DNA of 64,000 nucleotides. It comes from Sporosarcina trichiuri (GTDB lineage: Bacteria > Bacillota > Bacilli > Bacillales_A > Planococcaceae). The stretch spans positions 2,204,001 through 2,268,000 of the forward strand of contig NZ_CP129119.1 in NCBI RefSeq assembly GCF_030406775.1, read 5' to 3'. Under the pieces are notes generated by a model, which did not search any database, was not told the DNA's origin, and saw only the letters and a program-made list of their open reading frames with translations. The position numbers and the translations under genes are program-made. Positions within the stretch are counted from its first letter, which is position 1, and every line of letters begins with the position of its first letter. Below are positions 27,189-35,636 of this stretch, in pieces.

Positions 27189-29087
27189 TCAGCGATCGTC
27201 TCTCGGTTTCTGGTTATTCCACTGATCGTGCGCTTCTTTGTTGAACCGGCTGCGGCGGTCATGTTCGCCGTACGGGTACTCCTCCCCCGGTTCCACTTCG
27301 TTATATCCCGGGTCCGCAGCATCGTCCGTAAACGGCACCGGGTCAGTTCCGCCGAAGTTATCGGATACCGGCGGCTGTACGTCCGAGTACGCCGGACCTT
27401 TCAGGCTGTCTGCCGGATCTTCCGGTACGTCATCTGAAGACGGCATCGGCGGTGCCTGGTCAGCCGCTTGTTTCATATCCTGTTTCTTCTGATGCATTTC
27501 AGATCGAGTTTCACGCATGCCCGATTTCGCTTGGGCTTTCGCCTGTTCGGCATCCTTTTTCATCTCTTCCTTCTTCTGTTCCCAATCTTCCTTCGAGACA
27601 TCTGCATCCTGCAGGCTCGATTCCATTTTGGATAGGTAGCGGGAGGCATGATCGCGACCACCGAGACCGAATGCCAGGCCGAACGCGAGAGCCACACCAC
27701 CGAGGATGAGAATGAATGCCGCATTGATGATCGCGGGTGCAATTCCGAGCTGGCTGAGTGCCATGAAGAACGCAAAGGCCAGGATTGCATACTTCGCGAC
27801 GAAGCGCAGGATATGCGGACTGCCCGATTTCGTTTTCATGACACTGCCGATGAACTGCTCAGCCAGGTTCGCCAGCCAGAAACCGACAGCAAGGATGAGC
27901 ACCGCAGCCAGCACCATCGGCAAGTATGCAAAGATGGCTGTCGCAAGCGTCACCATGAAGGCAAGCTGGACAATCTGCAGCGCTTCCACGACGAACAGAA
28001 GGATGATCACGATCTGCACAATCGTTGCAATCACGGAAGATACGGTGAAGGCGGACGGCGAATGGCTGCCGGACTTCACGCCGAGCTTACCGGACAGGGA
28101 ATCCACACCGAGGTTCGCAAGCAGCTGGGCGACAACCTTCTTCACCCACTTCGCGACATAGACACCGACGATCACAAGAACAACCGCAATGATGATGCGC
28201 GGCAGCATGACCATGATGTCATTGAGCATCGCAATGGCCGGCTGTGAAATCCCCTCAAGATCCAGCACTTCAAGACCGGAGATCGTCACCGGAATCATGA
28301 TCAGGACGAAAGCGATCGTGCCGATCACTTTGGAAACGCTCGTTCCCTGGACGGCAGATGACAGATGCAGCTTGTCCGCAATCTTGTCAGTGCCGACAGA
28401 CTCCAGCAGTTTTGTCACGATCGTACGGACAATCTTCGCCACAACATAGCCGACCGCAAAGATGAGTGCAGCCCCGACCAACTTCGGAATGAACGCGACG
28501 AACCCGGTCAGCAGGTGTTCGAACGGTCCGCTTACGCCGCTGAGGCCGAGCGCACTGAGCACCGCGGGGATGAACAGCAGCAGGATGCCGTAGAATGCGA
28601 TGTTCGCAGCCGTGCTGACCCACTGCTCCTTATCGACCGTTTCCGGTGAGCCGCCTGTTTTCGAAACGGCTTTGTGGACGTCCACTTTGTGCCCGGCCCT
28701 CATGACGAGTTTCTTCACGACCGTTGCGAGGACATACGCGAACAGCAGGATGAGAGCCGCCTTTAAGATACCGAGCACAGCACCGCTGAAGCCTGCGAAG
28801 ACATTTAGGAACGGCGCCGCAATCGGGTTAAGGTTCATCATGTTGAAGAAGATGAGAACCGTCAGCAGCAGGACGATGAAGAATACGATCTTACCGGCAA
28901 TCCTGTCAGCGCCCCATTTTTTGTCACGCATATTGAGCCTTTCGTCCACACGTGCCTTTTTCATTGCCTTGGTGACGATGTTTTCGAGTACTTTCGCAAT
29001 AATGAATCCGATAATTAATACAATGATGCCGAGTATCAGATCTGGAAGCCAGCTGAAGATATTTGCATAATAGGGATCACTGAACAT
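27189..29087 (-). CDS. Mechanosensitive-channel-like protein with repeated conserved TM helices
   Basis: A 632-residue membrane protein. Several copies of an amphipathic-plus-membrane unit are visible (for example PDLILGIIVLIIGFIIAKVL, PKLVGAALIFAVGYVVAKIV, PRIIIAVVLVIVGVYVAKWV, PMVLAAVLILAVGFWLANLA), matching the conserved TM-helix repeat of CmpX-like MscS relatives. The final channel-like helix ends at GLAFGLGGRDHASRYLSKM. The last 140 residues are hydrophilic, first Lys/Gln-rich coiled coil, then Pro/Asp-rich. It probably senses membrane tension or modulates envelope stress. A GGAGG site precedes the ATG. It is much longer than MscS, and lacks a typical MscS beta domain. Confidence 0.8.
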   Translation of the reverse strand: MFSDPYYANIFSWLPDLILGIIVLIIGFIIAKVLENIVTKAMKKARVDERLNMRDKKWGADRIAGKIVFFIVLLLTVLIFFNMMNLNPIAAPFLNVFAGFSGAVLGILKAALILLFAYVLATVVKKLVMRAGHKVDVHKAVSKTGGSPETVDKEQWVSTAANIAFYGILLLFIPAVLSALGLSGVSGPFEHLLTGFVAFIPKLVGAALIFAVGYVVAKIVRTIVTKLLESVGTDKIADKLHLSSAVQGTSVSKVIGTIAFVLIMIPVTISGLEVLDLEGISQPAIAMLNDIMVMLPRIIIAVVLVIVGVYVAKWVKKVVAQLLANLGVDSLSGKLGVKSGSHSPSAFTVSSVIATIVQIVIILLFVVEALQIVQLAFMVTLATAIFAYLPMVLAAVLILAVGFWLANLAEQFIGSVMKTKSGSPHILRFVAKYAILAFAFFMALSQLGIAPAIINAAFILILGGVALAFGLAFGLGGRDHASRYLSKMESSLQDADVSKEDWEQKKEEMKKDAEQAKAQAKSGMRETRSEMHQKKQDMKQAADQAPPMPSSDDVPEDPADSLKGPAYSDVQPPVSDNFGGTDPVPFTDDAADPGYNEVEPGEEYPYGEHDRRSRFNKEAHDQWNNQKPRDDR

Positions 29088-29215
29088 TCGTATCCTCCAT
29101 TCTATATAGTAGATTGCTATGTTTATACCTGTTAACTTGCTTGGATAAACCTTTGCAGGCAGGCCGCGGAACAGCTTGGCGCCGGCCGGTATTGCTGCAT
29201 GATGGTCCCGCTGCC
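29088..29215. other. Upstream region of the channel gene
   Basis: It presumably holds the channel gene's promoter, but no clear -35/-10 pair could be picked by eye. Confidence 0.35.
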
Positions 29216-29256
29216 GGTTTATGAGCGGTTCTCAGGGTTTATGATTATTTTGCTTT
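29216..29256 (+). repeat. Phased 20-bp repeat, two-unit outlier of locus B
   Basis: Two units, TTTATGAGCGG (from 29218) and TTTATGATTATTTT (from 29238), are spaced exactly 20 bp apart. They are separated from the main locus B array by about 150 bp that includes a hairpin. Confidence 0.75.
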
Positions 29257-29296
29257 CAACGGCGTCCCCCCACCCTGACGGCTTCACTGAAAAGCG

Positions 29297-29353
29297 GAGC
29301 CGCAGGCGGAGTTGACAAGCCAGTCTTTGATTTGCTTGTTTGCTGCGCGGCTC
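29297..29353. repeat. Nested inverted repeat inside repeat locus B
   Basis: GAGCCGC (29297-29303) pairs with GCGGCTC (29347-29353), and ACAAGC (29315-29320) with GCTTGT (29334-29339), giving a two-part stem-loop of 57 bp. It is not followed by a T-run and is not beside a gene end, so it does not look like a terminator. Confidence 0.6.
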
Positions 29354-29403
29354 GGAGGCGTCCGGAAGTCGTGAACCGGCCGCGGGCAGAGGGGCGTTTG
29401 TGA

Positions 29404-29568
29404 AGTTATGAGCGCTTTAAGGTGGTTTATGAGCGGAAATCCGGTTTTATGATCACTTTGGCCGGTTTATGAGCGGAAACTGCGATTTATGATCACTTTC
29501 ATCGGTTTATGAGCAGAATCACAGGTTTATGAGCACTTTTACCGTTTTATGAGCATTCCTGCACGTTT
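29404..29568 (+). repeat. Phased 20-bp repeat array, main part of locus B
   Basis: Eight units with ATG cores at 29408, 29429, 29449, 29469, 29489, 29509, 29529 and 29549: one 21-bp step, then six 20-bp steps. From the second unit, TTTATGAGCGGAAA alternates with TTTATGATCACTTT; the last three units drift to AGCAGAA, AGCACTTT and AGCATTCC. The variable bases differ between units. Confidence 0.9.
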
Positions 29569-29610
29569 CCACAACTTCAAGAGCGGCCGGATGCCGATCC
29601 ATCCGTAACA

Positions 29611-29652
29611 CGAAGAAAACCAGCTGCCTGCAGGCAGCTGGTTTTCTTCGTT
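29611..29652. terminator. Perfect 20-bp-arm hairpin, bidirectional terminator
   Basis: CGAAGAAAACCAGCTGCCTG is followed at once by its exact reverse complement (29611-29650). It lies just after the stop of the small minus-strand gene at 29670 and has A- and T-rich ends. Confidence 0.88.
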
Positions 29653-29669
29653 GTCGTATGGGTGACGCT

Positions 29670-29897
29670 TCACTTGCCGTTTTTCCCCTTGTCTGCCGGA
29701 GTCACCTTGGTCTGGCCATCGGCAGTTGGGTCTTCCGCGCCGGCGGTGTCGCCGGGTTCGTGCACGACATGCGTATAGTTGGAATCCGCCGGGTCCGACA
29801 ATGGCAGCTCCTCGGTGGGACCGGCCGGTTTGCCTTTTTTCGGCACTTTCGGTTCCAGGTCACGCTTGTTGGGATATTTGTTGTCATGGATGGTCAT
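29670..29897 (-). CDS. Small hydrophilic protein under a sigma-B promoter
   Basis: A 75-residue, highly charged, Pro/Asp/Lys-rich protein without membrane segments (starts MTIHDNKYPNK). I do not recognise the family, and its composition suggests an unstructured stress protein. The ATG at 29897 follows GGAGGGGG by about 8 bases; the frame is open to 29942, but that part has no better ribosome site. The upstream promoter matches sigma-B consensus, which supports a general stress role and supports that the gene is real. Confidence 0.68.
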   Translation of the reverse strand: MTIHDNKYPNKRDLEPKVPKKGKPAGPTEELPLSDPADSNYTHVVHEPGDTAGAEDPTADGQTKVTPADKGKNGK

Positions 29898-29954
29898 TGT
29901 GTTCGCCCCCTCCATAGCCTGTCTGTCCAGACGGCTATCCATTGTCCCCTTAGA

Positions 29955-29980
29955 ATTCCCGGCTTCCGGACAATTTAAAC
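29955..29980 (-). promoter_or_regulatory. Sigma-B promoter for the small gene at 29670
   Basis: On the minus strand GTTTAA (29975-29980) and GGGAAT (29955-29960) are 14 bp apart, matching the sigma-B consensus GTTTAA-N13-15-GGGWAW. Confidence 0.8.
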
Positions 29981-29990
29981 TCTGCCGTGT

Positions 29991-32213
29991 TCATAATGCT
30001 GCGGGCACACGGACCGTCACCTTGAACAGATCCCCGTCCACCTGGATATCCATCGACCCGCCATGCATGTCGACGATCGACTGGGCGATCGCCAAGCCGA
30101 GTCCGGAGCCTTCCGTATGACGTGACGCATCCCCCCGCTTGAAGCGTTCGTACAGTTCATCGACGTTTTCCTCGAGTTCATAGGCCGTGATGTTCTTGAT
30201 GGTGAATTCGGCGGTTCCTCCAATTTCCCGGAGTGTCACGTAGACCCGTGTCCCCGGCAGTGAATATTTCAGCGCATTGCCGATCAGGTTGTCGAGCATG
30301 CGCCACCAACGCTGTCCATCGACGATAGCGGGCACAGGCTCCTCGGGCACGGCTACCCGGAAGTCGAGCGGAATTTTCGCCATCCGTTCCGAATGCTCCC
30401 CGACCGCCTGGCGGACGAGCTGTGACAGGTCGACGCGCTGTTTGTACAGTTCCATTGTACCGCTCGACATCTTCGACACTTCGAACAGATCCTCGATCAG
30501 CGTTTTCAGGCGCTGCGATTTGCGGTCCAGCACATCGACGTACTCCGCCCGTTCCGTCTCGGACAGTCCTGGGTTCTTCAGCAGGTCGGTGTAGGTGATG
30601 ATGGACGTCAGCGGTGTCCGCAGATCATGGCTCACATTGGTGATGAGCTCCGTCTTCATGCGTTCGCTTTTCGCCTGGCTGCTGACGGACCGCTCCACCC
30701 CTTCACGGAGATTGTTGAGATTGGCGGCATGGACAGCGAATGGAGAACGCCCGATGACCGGGATGTCGCGGTTCAGCCGGCCCGCCGCCATTTCATCCGT
30801 CGCTGTGAGAATCTTGCCGAGATACCCCATCCGGCGCATGTAGAAGAATAATACAGGCAGCCCGAGGAACAGTACGCAGAATGCATAGATGACGAACAAG
30901 ACAGGTTCCATTGCCCCCACCACGAACCCGACGCCTGCAAGGAAGAATCCGAACAGCAGCAGCAGGGTCTGGATGGCAATGGAGCGGTTCTGGAAGACTG
31001 CTCTGCTGTATTCCAGGAATTTCATCATATAACTGTCCCGCATTTCAGATGCGAATCGTCCCGGCTGGCGATACTGCACGATGGCATTCCCCACTTGGAA
31101 CGTCAAACCGGCAATTATCACAGCATTCAAGAGGAAGTAGATTGCCCCTCTGACCGGGTTGAACGAATACTCCCCAAATGCCATCATATTCAGCCTGCCT
31201 GAAATGCCGTTCGCCATGCTAAGGACATTCACAAGCAAAAACAGGAAGACGGCAGCTTTCACATCGATTTTAAGTGCATTATATCGATCCGTAAACGGAA
31301 GGTCGACAAACCAAGTCCATTTGAACTTCCAGATGGTGAGCAAACTGACGAGTGCCGCGATTCCGGCAACCCCTGACAGCAGCAGCATGATCTTCAGCGA
31401 GTTGTACTCCTTCACTTCCTCGTAGAGAACTCCGCCCTTGTCAAATGCTGAAGCCGGCACGTGTACAGTCCCCTTATAGAGAGTATGCGAAGGGAAAATC
31501 GCATCGATATCCCGTGCGGATAAGGAAATCCCTTCCCCATTATACAGCTCGCCCTGGATCGTCCCTTCATACATCCTGTCGATTCCATCGAGGTCCTGGC
31601 CGTCGATCTTCAGATATCCCGTGTTCTCATTGAACTCCTTTTCGTACGGGGCTGTTCCGGCTGTATCCCCGCGTCTGACGGATTCACCGCCTGCAACAGG
31701 CGTCAGTTCATAGGCAGCAGGGATGGCCAGACTGCCGCTTTCCGTTTTCGCATCCTGCAGAATCTGGGAGAGGATGTACTTTTTCTTTTGAAGAATCTTC
31801 TCCTCGACATAGGCATCATCCTCGAAGTTTTTTCGGATATCGGCTATTTTTCCATCCCGCTCTTCCACCAGTGCCTTTTTCACTTCAGGCTGGTTCTCCG
31901 CTTCCCGGATCTGGTCCCTGTACTGCATGTCGATATTTTCGACCTGCGATGCCAGACTGCCGTAATACGTCCGGTACGCTTCAATTTCTTCCTGGGAGGC
32001 CGTCAGTTTCTTCTCAGCCTCCCCGAGTTCCACCGGATTCAGCACATTGCGGCCCAGTTCCCTGTAGAAATCATCCATATGGCTCTGGAATTGGCCGGAC
32101 TGCGTATAATCCTTGAACAGGATGGAAAAACCGTGGCTCGTGAATGTAACAAGTCCGCCGATCGCAATCGCCGCCAGCATCGACCAGATGAGCATCGGTG
32201 TGAATCGCTTCAT
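29991..32213 (-). CDS. Large membrane histidine kinase (VanS-like catalytic part)
   Basis: A 740-residue kinase. After one membrane helix (about 10-32) there is a long extracytoplasmic region (about 33-275) with a coiled-coil segment, then several membrane helices (about 280-475), a HAMP-like linker, a HisKA domain with His in LITNVSHDLRTPLTSIITYT, and an ATPase domain with DNLIGNALKY and GSGLGLAIAQSIVDMHGG. The multi-helix core makes it larger than typical VanS or PhoR proteins. Its ATG overlaps the stop of a 60-codon ORF by one base (TAATG). It pairs with the regulator at 32370. The signal is unknown. Confidence 0.9.
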   Translation of the reverse strand: MKRFTPMLIWSMLAAIAIGGLVTFTSHGFSILFKDYTQSGQFQSHMDDFYRELGRNVLNPVELGEAEKKLTASQEEIEAYRTYYGSLASQVENIDMQYRDQIREAENQPEVKKALVEERDGKIADIRKNFEDDAYVEEKILQKKKYILSQILQDAKTESGSLAIPAAYELTPVAGGESVRRGDTAGTAPYEKEFNENTGYLKIDGQDLDGIDRMYEGTIQGELYNGEGISLSARDIDAIFPSHTLYKGTVHVPASAFDKGGVLYEEVKEYNSLKIMLLLSGVAGIAALVSLLTIWKFKWTWFVDLPFTDRYNALKIDVKAAVFLFLLVNVLSMANGISGRLNMMAFGEYSFNPVRGAIYFLLNAVIIAGLTFQVGNAIVQYRQPGRFASEMRDSYMMKFLEYSRAVFQNRSIAIQTLLLLFGFFLAGVGFVVGAMEPVLFVIYAFCVLFLGLPVLFFYMRRMGYLGKILTATDEMAAGRLNRDIPVIGRSPFAVHAANLNNLREGVERSVSSQAKSERMKTELITNVSHDLRTPLTSIITYTDLLKNPGLSETERAEYVDVLDRKSQRLKTLIEDLFEVSKMSSGTMELYKQRVDLSQLVRQAVGEHSERMAKIPLDFRVAVPEEPVPAIVDGQRWWRMLDNLIGNALKYSLPGTRVYVTLREIGGTAEFTIKNITAYELEENVDELYERFKRGDASRHTEGSGLGLAIAQSIVDMHGGSMDIQVDGDLFKVTVRVPAAL

Positions 32214-32395
32214 TAAATCGTCTCTCCTTTGATGATCCGGATGAAATACGCCACCGTGCGGCTGGTGCGGTCGATTCCGCTGCCGGCAAGGTCGGTGATG
32301 TGCGGGAAGCAGTACGCCAGGCTTGCTGCCGCAATAACGATGGACGCCAATGACCAGTACAGCGCACTGTTATTTTTCGATTTTGTACCCAACAC
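32213..32395 (-). CDS. Small membrane protein between regulator and kinase
   Basis: A 60-residue ORF with one clear hydrophobic stretch (SLASIVIAAASLAYCFPHI, about 15-33). It starts with GTG inside the 3' end of the regulator gene (26-bp overlap) and ends one base into the kinase gene, so all three are translationally coupled. I do not recognise it. The tight overlaps on both sides and the hydrophobic character argue that it is translated; it may be an accessory to the sensor kinase. Confidence 0.6.
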   Translation of the reverse strand: MLGTKSKNNSALYWSLASIVIAAASLAYCFPHITDLAGSGIDRTSRTVAYFIRIIKGETI

Positions 32396-33059
32396 CCCAC
32401 ACCACCTTTACATATCTTGGATTTTTCGGATCAGCTTCGATCTTTTCCCGGATCTTCCGGATATGGACCGCTACGATATTTTCCGCATTGTACGCTTCTT
32501 CGTTCCACACCCGTTCGTAGATCTCGTTGATTGAGAACACGCGTCCCGGATGCTTCATGAGCAGCTCCGTGATTTTGAATTCGATCGGTGTCAGACGGAC
32601 AGGCGTTCCGTCGAGCGTCAGTGTCTTCGCCTCTTCATCCAGTTCAAGCCCCCCGACGGACAGGGTGGAACTTCCATCGTACGTACCGAGCTGGACATAG
32701 CGCCGGAGCTGTGATTTAACCCGCGCCATCAGTTCCATCGGTTGGAACGGCTTCGCGACATAATCATCCGCACCGACGGACAGTCCGTGTATTTTGTCCG
32801 ATTCCTCCACTTTTGCGCTGAGCATGATGATCGGAATATTCTGCGCTTCCCGGATTTTGAAAGTGGCGGTGATGCCGTCCATAGTAGGCATCATGATGTC
32901 CAGGATGAGCAGATGCACCTCTTCCGTTTCCAGCAGCTCCAATGCTTCCCGTCCGTCTGATGCTTTCAGCACACGATATCCTTCGTTTTTCAGATAAATT
33001 TCGATTCCGTCGCGGATTTCCTTGTCATCATCCGCCACTACTACTGTCATGGCCGCCAT
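32370..33059 (-). CDS. OmpR/VanR-like response regulator
   Basis: A regulator of about 229 residues: receiver domain with DDDKEI at the N-terminus, phospho-Asp in LLILDIMMPTMDG, Lys in DDYVAKPFQPMEL, and an OmpR winged helix (LTPIEFKITELLMKHPGRVFS, NIVAVHIRKIREKIE, YVKVVWGVGYKIEK). The frame is open to 33092; the ATG at 33059 was chosen because AGAGGTG lies seven bases before it. It heads a three-gene unit with the 60-residue ORF and the large kinase. Confidence 0.92.
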   Translation of the reverse strand: MAAMTVVVADDDKEIRDGIEIYLKNEGYRVLKASDGREALELLETEEVHLLILDIMMPTMDGITATFKIREAQNIPIIMLSAKVEESDKIHGLSVGADDYVAKPFQPMELMARVKSQLRRYVQLGTYDGSSTLSVGGLELDEEAKTLTLDGTPVRLTPIEFKITELLMKHPGRVFSINEIYERVWNEEAYNAENIVAVHIRKIREKIEADPKNPRYVKVVWGVGYKIEK

Positions 33060-33204
33060 CTGCCGCACCTCTTTCCCACTCGTTATATTCATTGTAACAG
33101 GGACTTCTTAACAATTGAGAAGGGAAATAATGAAGAAATTCTTAAGAACGGGAGGCGGATGGATTGGCGGAAACCGCACATACTTTTTTGAGGAGGTGAG
33201 CGAC

Positions 33205-33381
33205 GTGGAAAAAGAGGAAAAGCGAAAGCACAAAGCGAAGCAGCTGGGCCGTGAGGAATTCGGGTTTGGCATGGACTTAAGCCCGGATGACTTCGATGTG
33301 ATCGGACAGAATGATGCTGCGAAAAAGCACAATCGACAAACAGGAAAGTCGCAGGGAAGAGAAAATTCCAAACGCAAATAA
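33205..33381 (+). CDS. Small basic hydrophilic protein
   Basis: A 58-residue Lys/Arg-rich protein (VEKEEKRKHKAKQLGREEFG...). The GTG start at 33205 follows GAGGAGG by 8 bases, and a terminator follows the stop, which supports a real gene. I do not recognise the family and see no membrane segment. It runs divergently from the VanR-like operon. Confidence 0.6.
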   Translation: MEKEEKRKHKAKQLGREEFGFGMDLSPDDFDVIGQNDAAKKHNRQTGKSQGRENSKRK

Positions 33382-33385
33382 AGTC

Positions 33386-33424
33386 GCAAAATCCCCCGTT
33401 TCGAATAAAACGGGGGATTTCCTT
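33386..33424. terminator. Bidirectional terminator
   Basis: AAATCCCCCGTTT and AAAACGGGGGATTT form a stem between two convergent genes. Confidence 0.88.
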
Positions 33425-33428
33425 TCAA

Positions 33429-34337
33429 TTAGTGACGCGGCCCTTCCTCATCCAGGACATGTTGATAGGCCGGAGGTTCGAACTGAATGGTGCTATGATG
33501 AATGTTTTCCTCAGCGAGCCGTCGTTCGATTTCAGTCAGCAGGGGCTTCGCCTTGCGCATTGTGAAATCAGAGCGGACTTCGATATGGCATGCGATCGCA
33601 TTGAACCCGCTTGAGATGGACCAGATGTGCAAATCATGGACATCCGTCACTTCCTCAAACGAACGGAGTTGTTTTTCAACCGCTTGGATATCCACTTCCG
33701 ATGGAGTCCCTTCCATCAGCACGTGAACAGCATCCCGGGTGACCCGCCAGCCGCTTATCAACACTAAAATCGCCACGACGATGCTGGCCAGGGGATCCGC
33801 CCAGCTCCAATCGAAAAACATGATCAGGAAAGCGGCGAGTATCGCACCCACCGATCCTAACAGATCGCCGAGCACATGCAAAAATGCAGCCCGTACATTC
33901 AAATTACCGTGCGTATCCCCCTTCCGCATAATGTAAGCTACGAGAAGATTGACGACAAGTCCGGCAATGGCAATCCATAGCATGCCGATTGATGAGACAT
34001 CCGGAGGTTCCGCAAAACGTCGGAATGCCTCCACTAAAATAACTATGGAGACTGCCAACAGGGCTGTGCCATTGAAGACAGCAGCCAGTATTTCAAAACG
34101 GCGATAGCCGAACGTCTTCTGGGGGTCCGCCGATTTTGCACCCAGTGTGAACGCAAGGACACCGACACCGAGCGATATGGAATCACTCAGCATATGACCT
34201 GCATCCGATAATAGGGCGAGACTGTTCGTAAGAAATCCGCCTGCCGCCTCTATGATCATATACACTGTAGTGATGAGGAAGCTGAACAAGAGGACTTTCC
34301 GGCTTGCTGTTTGACCATGATCATGAGTATGCGCCAT
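33429..34337 (-). CDS. Cation diffusion facilitator (CzcD-like zinc/cobalt efflux)
   Basis: A 302-residue metal exporter: His-rich N-terminus (MAHTHDHGQ), six membrane helices, the CDF metal-site motif LLSDAGHMLSDSISLGVG and a second HVLGDLLGSVGAI, and a cytoplasmic C-terminal domain (VHDLHIWSISSGFNAIACHIEV). Members export Zn, Co, Cd or Mn by proton exchange. The ATG at 34337 follows GAAGGAGGGG; the open frame to 34499 is an extension without support. No metal regulator gene is adjacent. Confidence 0.92.
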   Translation of the reverse strand: MAHTHDHGQTASRKVLLFSFLITTVYMIIEAAGGFLTNSLALLSDAGHMLSDSISLGVGVLAFTLGAKSADPQKTFGYRRFEILAAVFNGTALLAVSIVILVEAFRRFAEPPDVSSIGMLWIAIAGLVVNLLVAYIMRKGDTHGNLNVRAAFLHVLGDLLGSVGAILAAFLIMFFDWSWADPLASIVVAILVLISGWRVTRDAVHVLMEGTPSEVDIQAVEKQLRSFEEVTDVHDLHIWSISSGFNAIACHIEVRSDFTMRKAKPLLTEIERRLAEENIHHSTIQFEPPAYQHVLDEEGPRH

Positions 34338-34498
34338 TGCAGCCCCTCCTTCAAATGAGCAGTTACATCCAATATTTCCAGGACATATCTTCAGGACAGT
34401 CTGCTCATCACTGTGTTTGTTTACTCCGATCCTGCCTGTGGAACGGGTAGCGCTCTTATCCACAAGTCGCCATCCCAGACAGAACGAAAAAGCGGACA

Positions 34499-34542
34499 TG
34501 AAAAAACGGTCTGGAAATTAGCCATTCCAGACTGTTTTTATC
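34499..34542. terminator. Terminator after the first KGG gene
   Basis: GGTCTGGAA pairs with TTCCAGACT, with A and T runs on both flanks; it serves the minus-strand stress gene that ends at 34553. Confidence 0.82.
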
Positions 34543-34552
34543 ATTCAATCAA

Positions 34553-34837
34553 TCAGTTATTGTCGCGTTGGTTGGCGCGTGCTTCTCCGCCTTTGCGGCC
34601 TGCCTCTGACTGGCTCATCTTGTTTGTGCCTGAAGTATCCTGGTTCGCTCGGGCTTCGCCGCCCTTTTGACCGATTTCTTCATAGAATTCCTTACCATGG
34701 CTATCAGATGTAGCTTCGCCGCCTTTTTTACCGATTTCCTGGTAGAATTCTTTGTCATGTGTTTGCGCTGTTTTCTCGCCGCCCATTTTACCTGCTTCTT
34801 CTACCGTCATTTTACCGTTGTTTTTTTCTTCAGCCAT
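34553..34837 (-). CDS. KGG-repeat stress protein (GsiB-like), copy 1
   Basis: A 94-residue, highly hydrophilic protein made of about 20-residue units, each ending in the Lys-Gly-Gly motif (IGKKGGEATSDSHGKEFYEE type). The family includes Bacillus subtilis GsiB, a sigma-B-controlled hydrophilin. It is the last of three tandem paralogues on the minus strand. No clear sigma-B promoter lies in its own 80-bp upstream gap, so it may be read through from copy 2. Confidence 0.9.
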   Translation of the reverse strand: MAEEKNNGKMTVEEAGKMGGEKTAQTHDKEFYQEIGKKGGEATSDSHGKEFYEEIGQKGGEARANQDTSGTNKMSQSEAGRKGGEARANQRDNN

Positions 34838-34917
34838 TTGTTATTCCTCCTATTTTTTCATTCAAAAAATGAATAGTTTTTGTGTTTTACTGAGGTATCA
34901 TCTGTATAGTATCGAGA

Positions 34918-35268
34918 TTACTTGTTGTCGCGCTGGTTGGCGCGTGCTTCGCCGCCTTTTTTGCCTGCTTCGGACTGGCTCATCTTGTTTGTACCTGAAG
35001 TGTCCTGGTTGGCACGTGCTTCGCCGCCTTTTTTACCAATCTCTTCATAGAACTCTTTATCATGATTCTTCGCTGTGGCTTCGCCGCCTTTTTCACCGAT
35101 CTCCTGATAGAATTCCTTATCATGGTTCTTAGCTGTGGCTTCGCCGCCCTTTTTACCGATCTCTTCATAGAATCCTTTATCATGATTCTTCGCTGTCGCT
35201 TCGCCGCCTTTTTTGCCTGCTTCCTCTAGAGACATTTTACCGTTGTTGTTATTGTTGTCGTTTGCCAT
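34918..35268 (-). CDS. KGG-repeat stress protein (GsiB-like), copy 2
   Basis: A 116-residue hydrophilin with five KGG units (for example GEATAKNHDKEFYEEIGKKG). One unit is present in more copies than in the neighbouring genes, as expected for a repeat that grows and shrinks. An AGGAGG ribosome site precedes the ATG, and a sigma-B promoter lies about 50 bp upstream. Probably protects cell components during drying, salt or glucose starvation. Confidence 0.92.
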   Translation of the reverse strand: MANDNNNNNGKMSLEEAGKKGGEATAKNHDKGFYEEIGKKGGEATAKNHDKEFYQEIGEKGGEATAKNHDKEFYEEIGKKGGEARANQDTSGTNKMSQSEAGKKGGEARANQRDNK

Positions 35269-35316
35269 TTTGAATTCCTCCTAATTTTTTTAATTAATAA
35301 GTAACGTATCGTTTAT

Positions 35317-35341
35317 ATTCCCGATAGCTTTTCTTTTAAAC
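35317..35341 (-). promoter_or_regulatory. Sigma-B promoter for KGG copy 2
   Basis: GTTTAA (35336-35341) and GGGAAT (35317-35322) on the minus strand with a 13-bp spacer. Confidence 0.85.
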
Positions 35342-35376
35342 TTCCTGCCGTTCATTTTTTATATTATCTTGTCAGA

Positions 35377-35589
35377 TCACTGATCATCGCGCTGCTTCGC
35401 ACGGGCTTCGCCGCCTTTGTGGCCGATGTCTTCGTAGAATTCCTTACCGTGGCTATTGGCAGTTGCTTCGCCGCCCTTTTTGCCGATTTCCTGGTAGAAC
35501 TCTTTGTCATGATTCTTAGCAGTTGCTTCGCCGCCTTTTTTGCCTGCCTCTTCAAGTGACATCTTACCGTTTTTGTTATCGTCAGCCAT
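35377..35589 (-). CDS. KGG-repeat stress protein (GsiB-like), copy 3
   Basis: A 70-residue hydrophilin with three KGG units, the shortest of the three paralogues and the first in transcription order. It has its own sigma-B promoter about 50 bp upstream and an AGGAGG ribosome site. Its repeat units are close to those of copies 1 and 2, which points to recent tandem duplication. Confidence 0.9.
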   Translation of the reverse strand: MADDNKNGKMSLEEAGKKGGEATAKNHDKEFYQEIGKKGGEATANSHGKEFYEDIGHKGGEARAKQRDDQ

Positions 35590-35636
35590 GTGTAATTCCT
35601 CCTAAAATTTGATGTTTTATGTTGCGTACAGGTTAT

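Noticed and set aside
29297..29353. Terminator inside repeat locus B
   Set aside because: The stem-loop has no T-run and does not follow a gene end.
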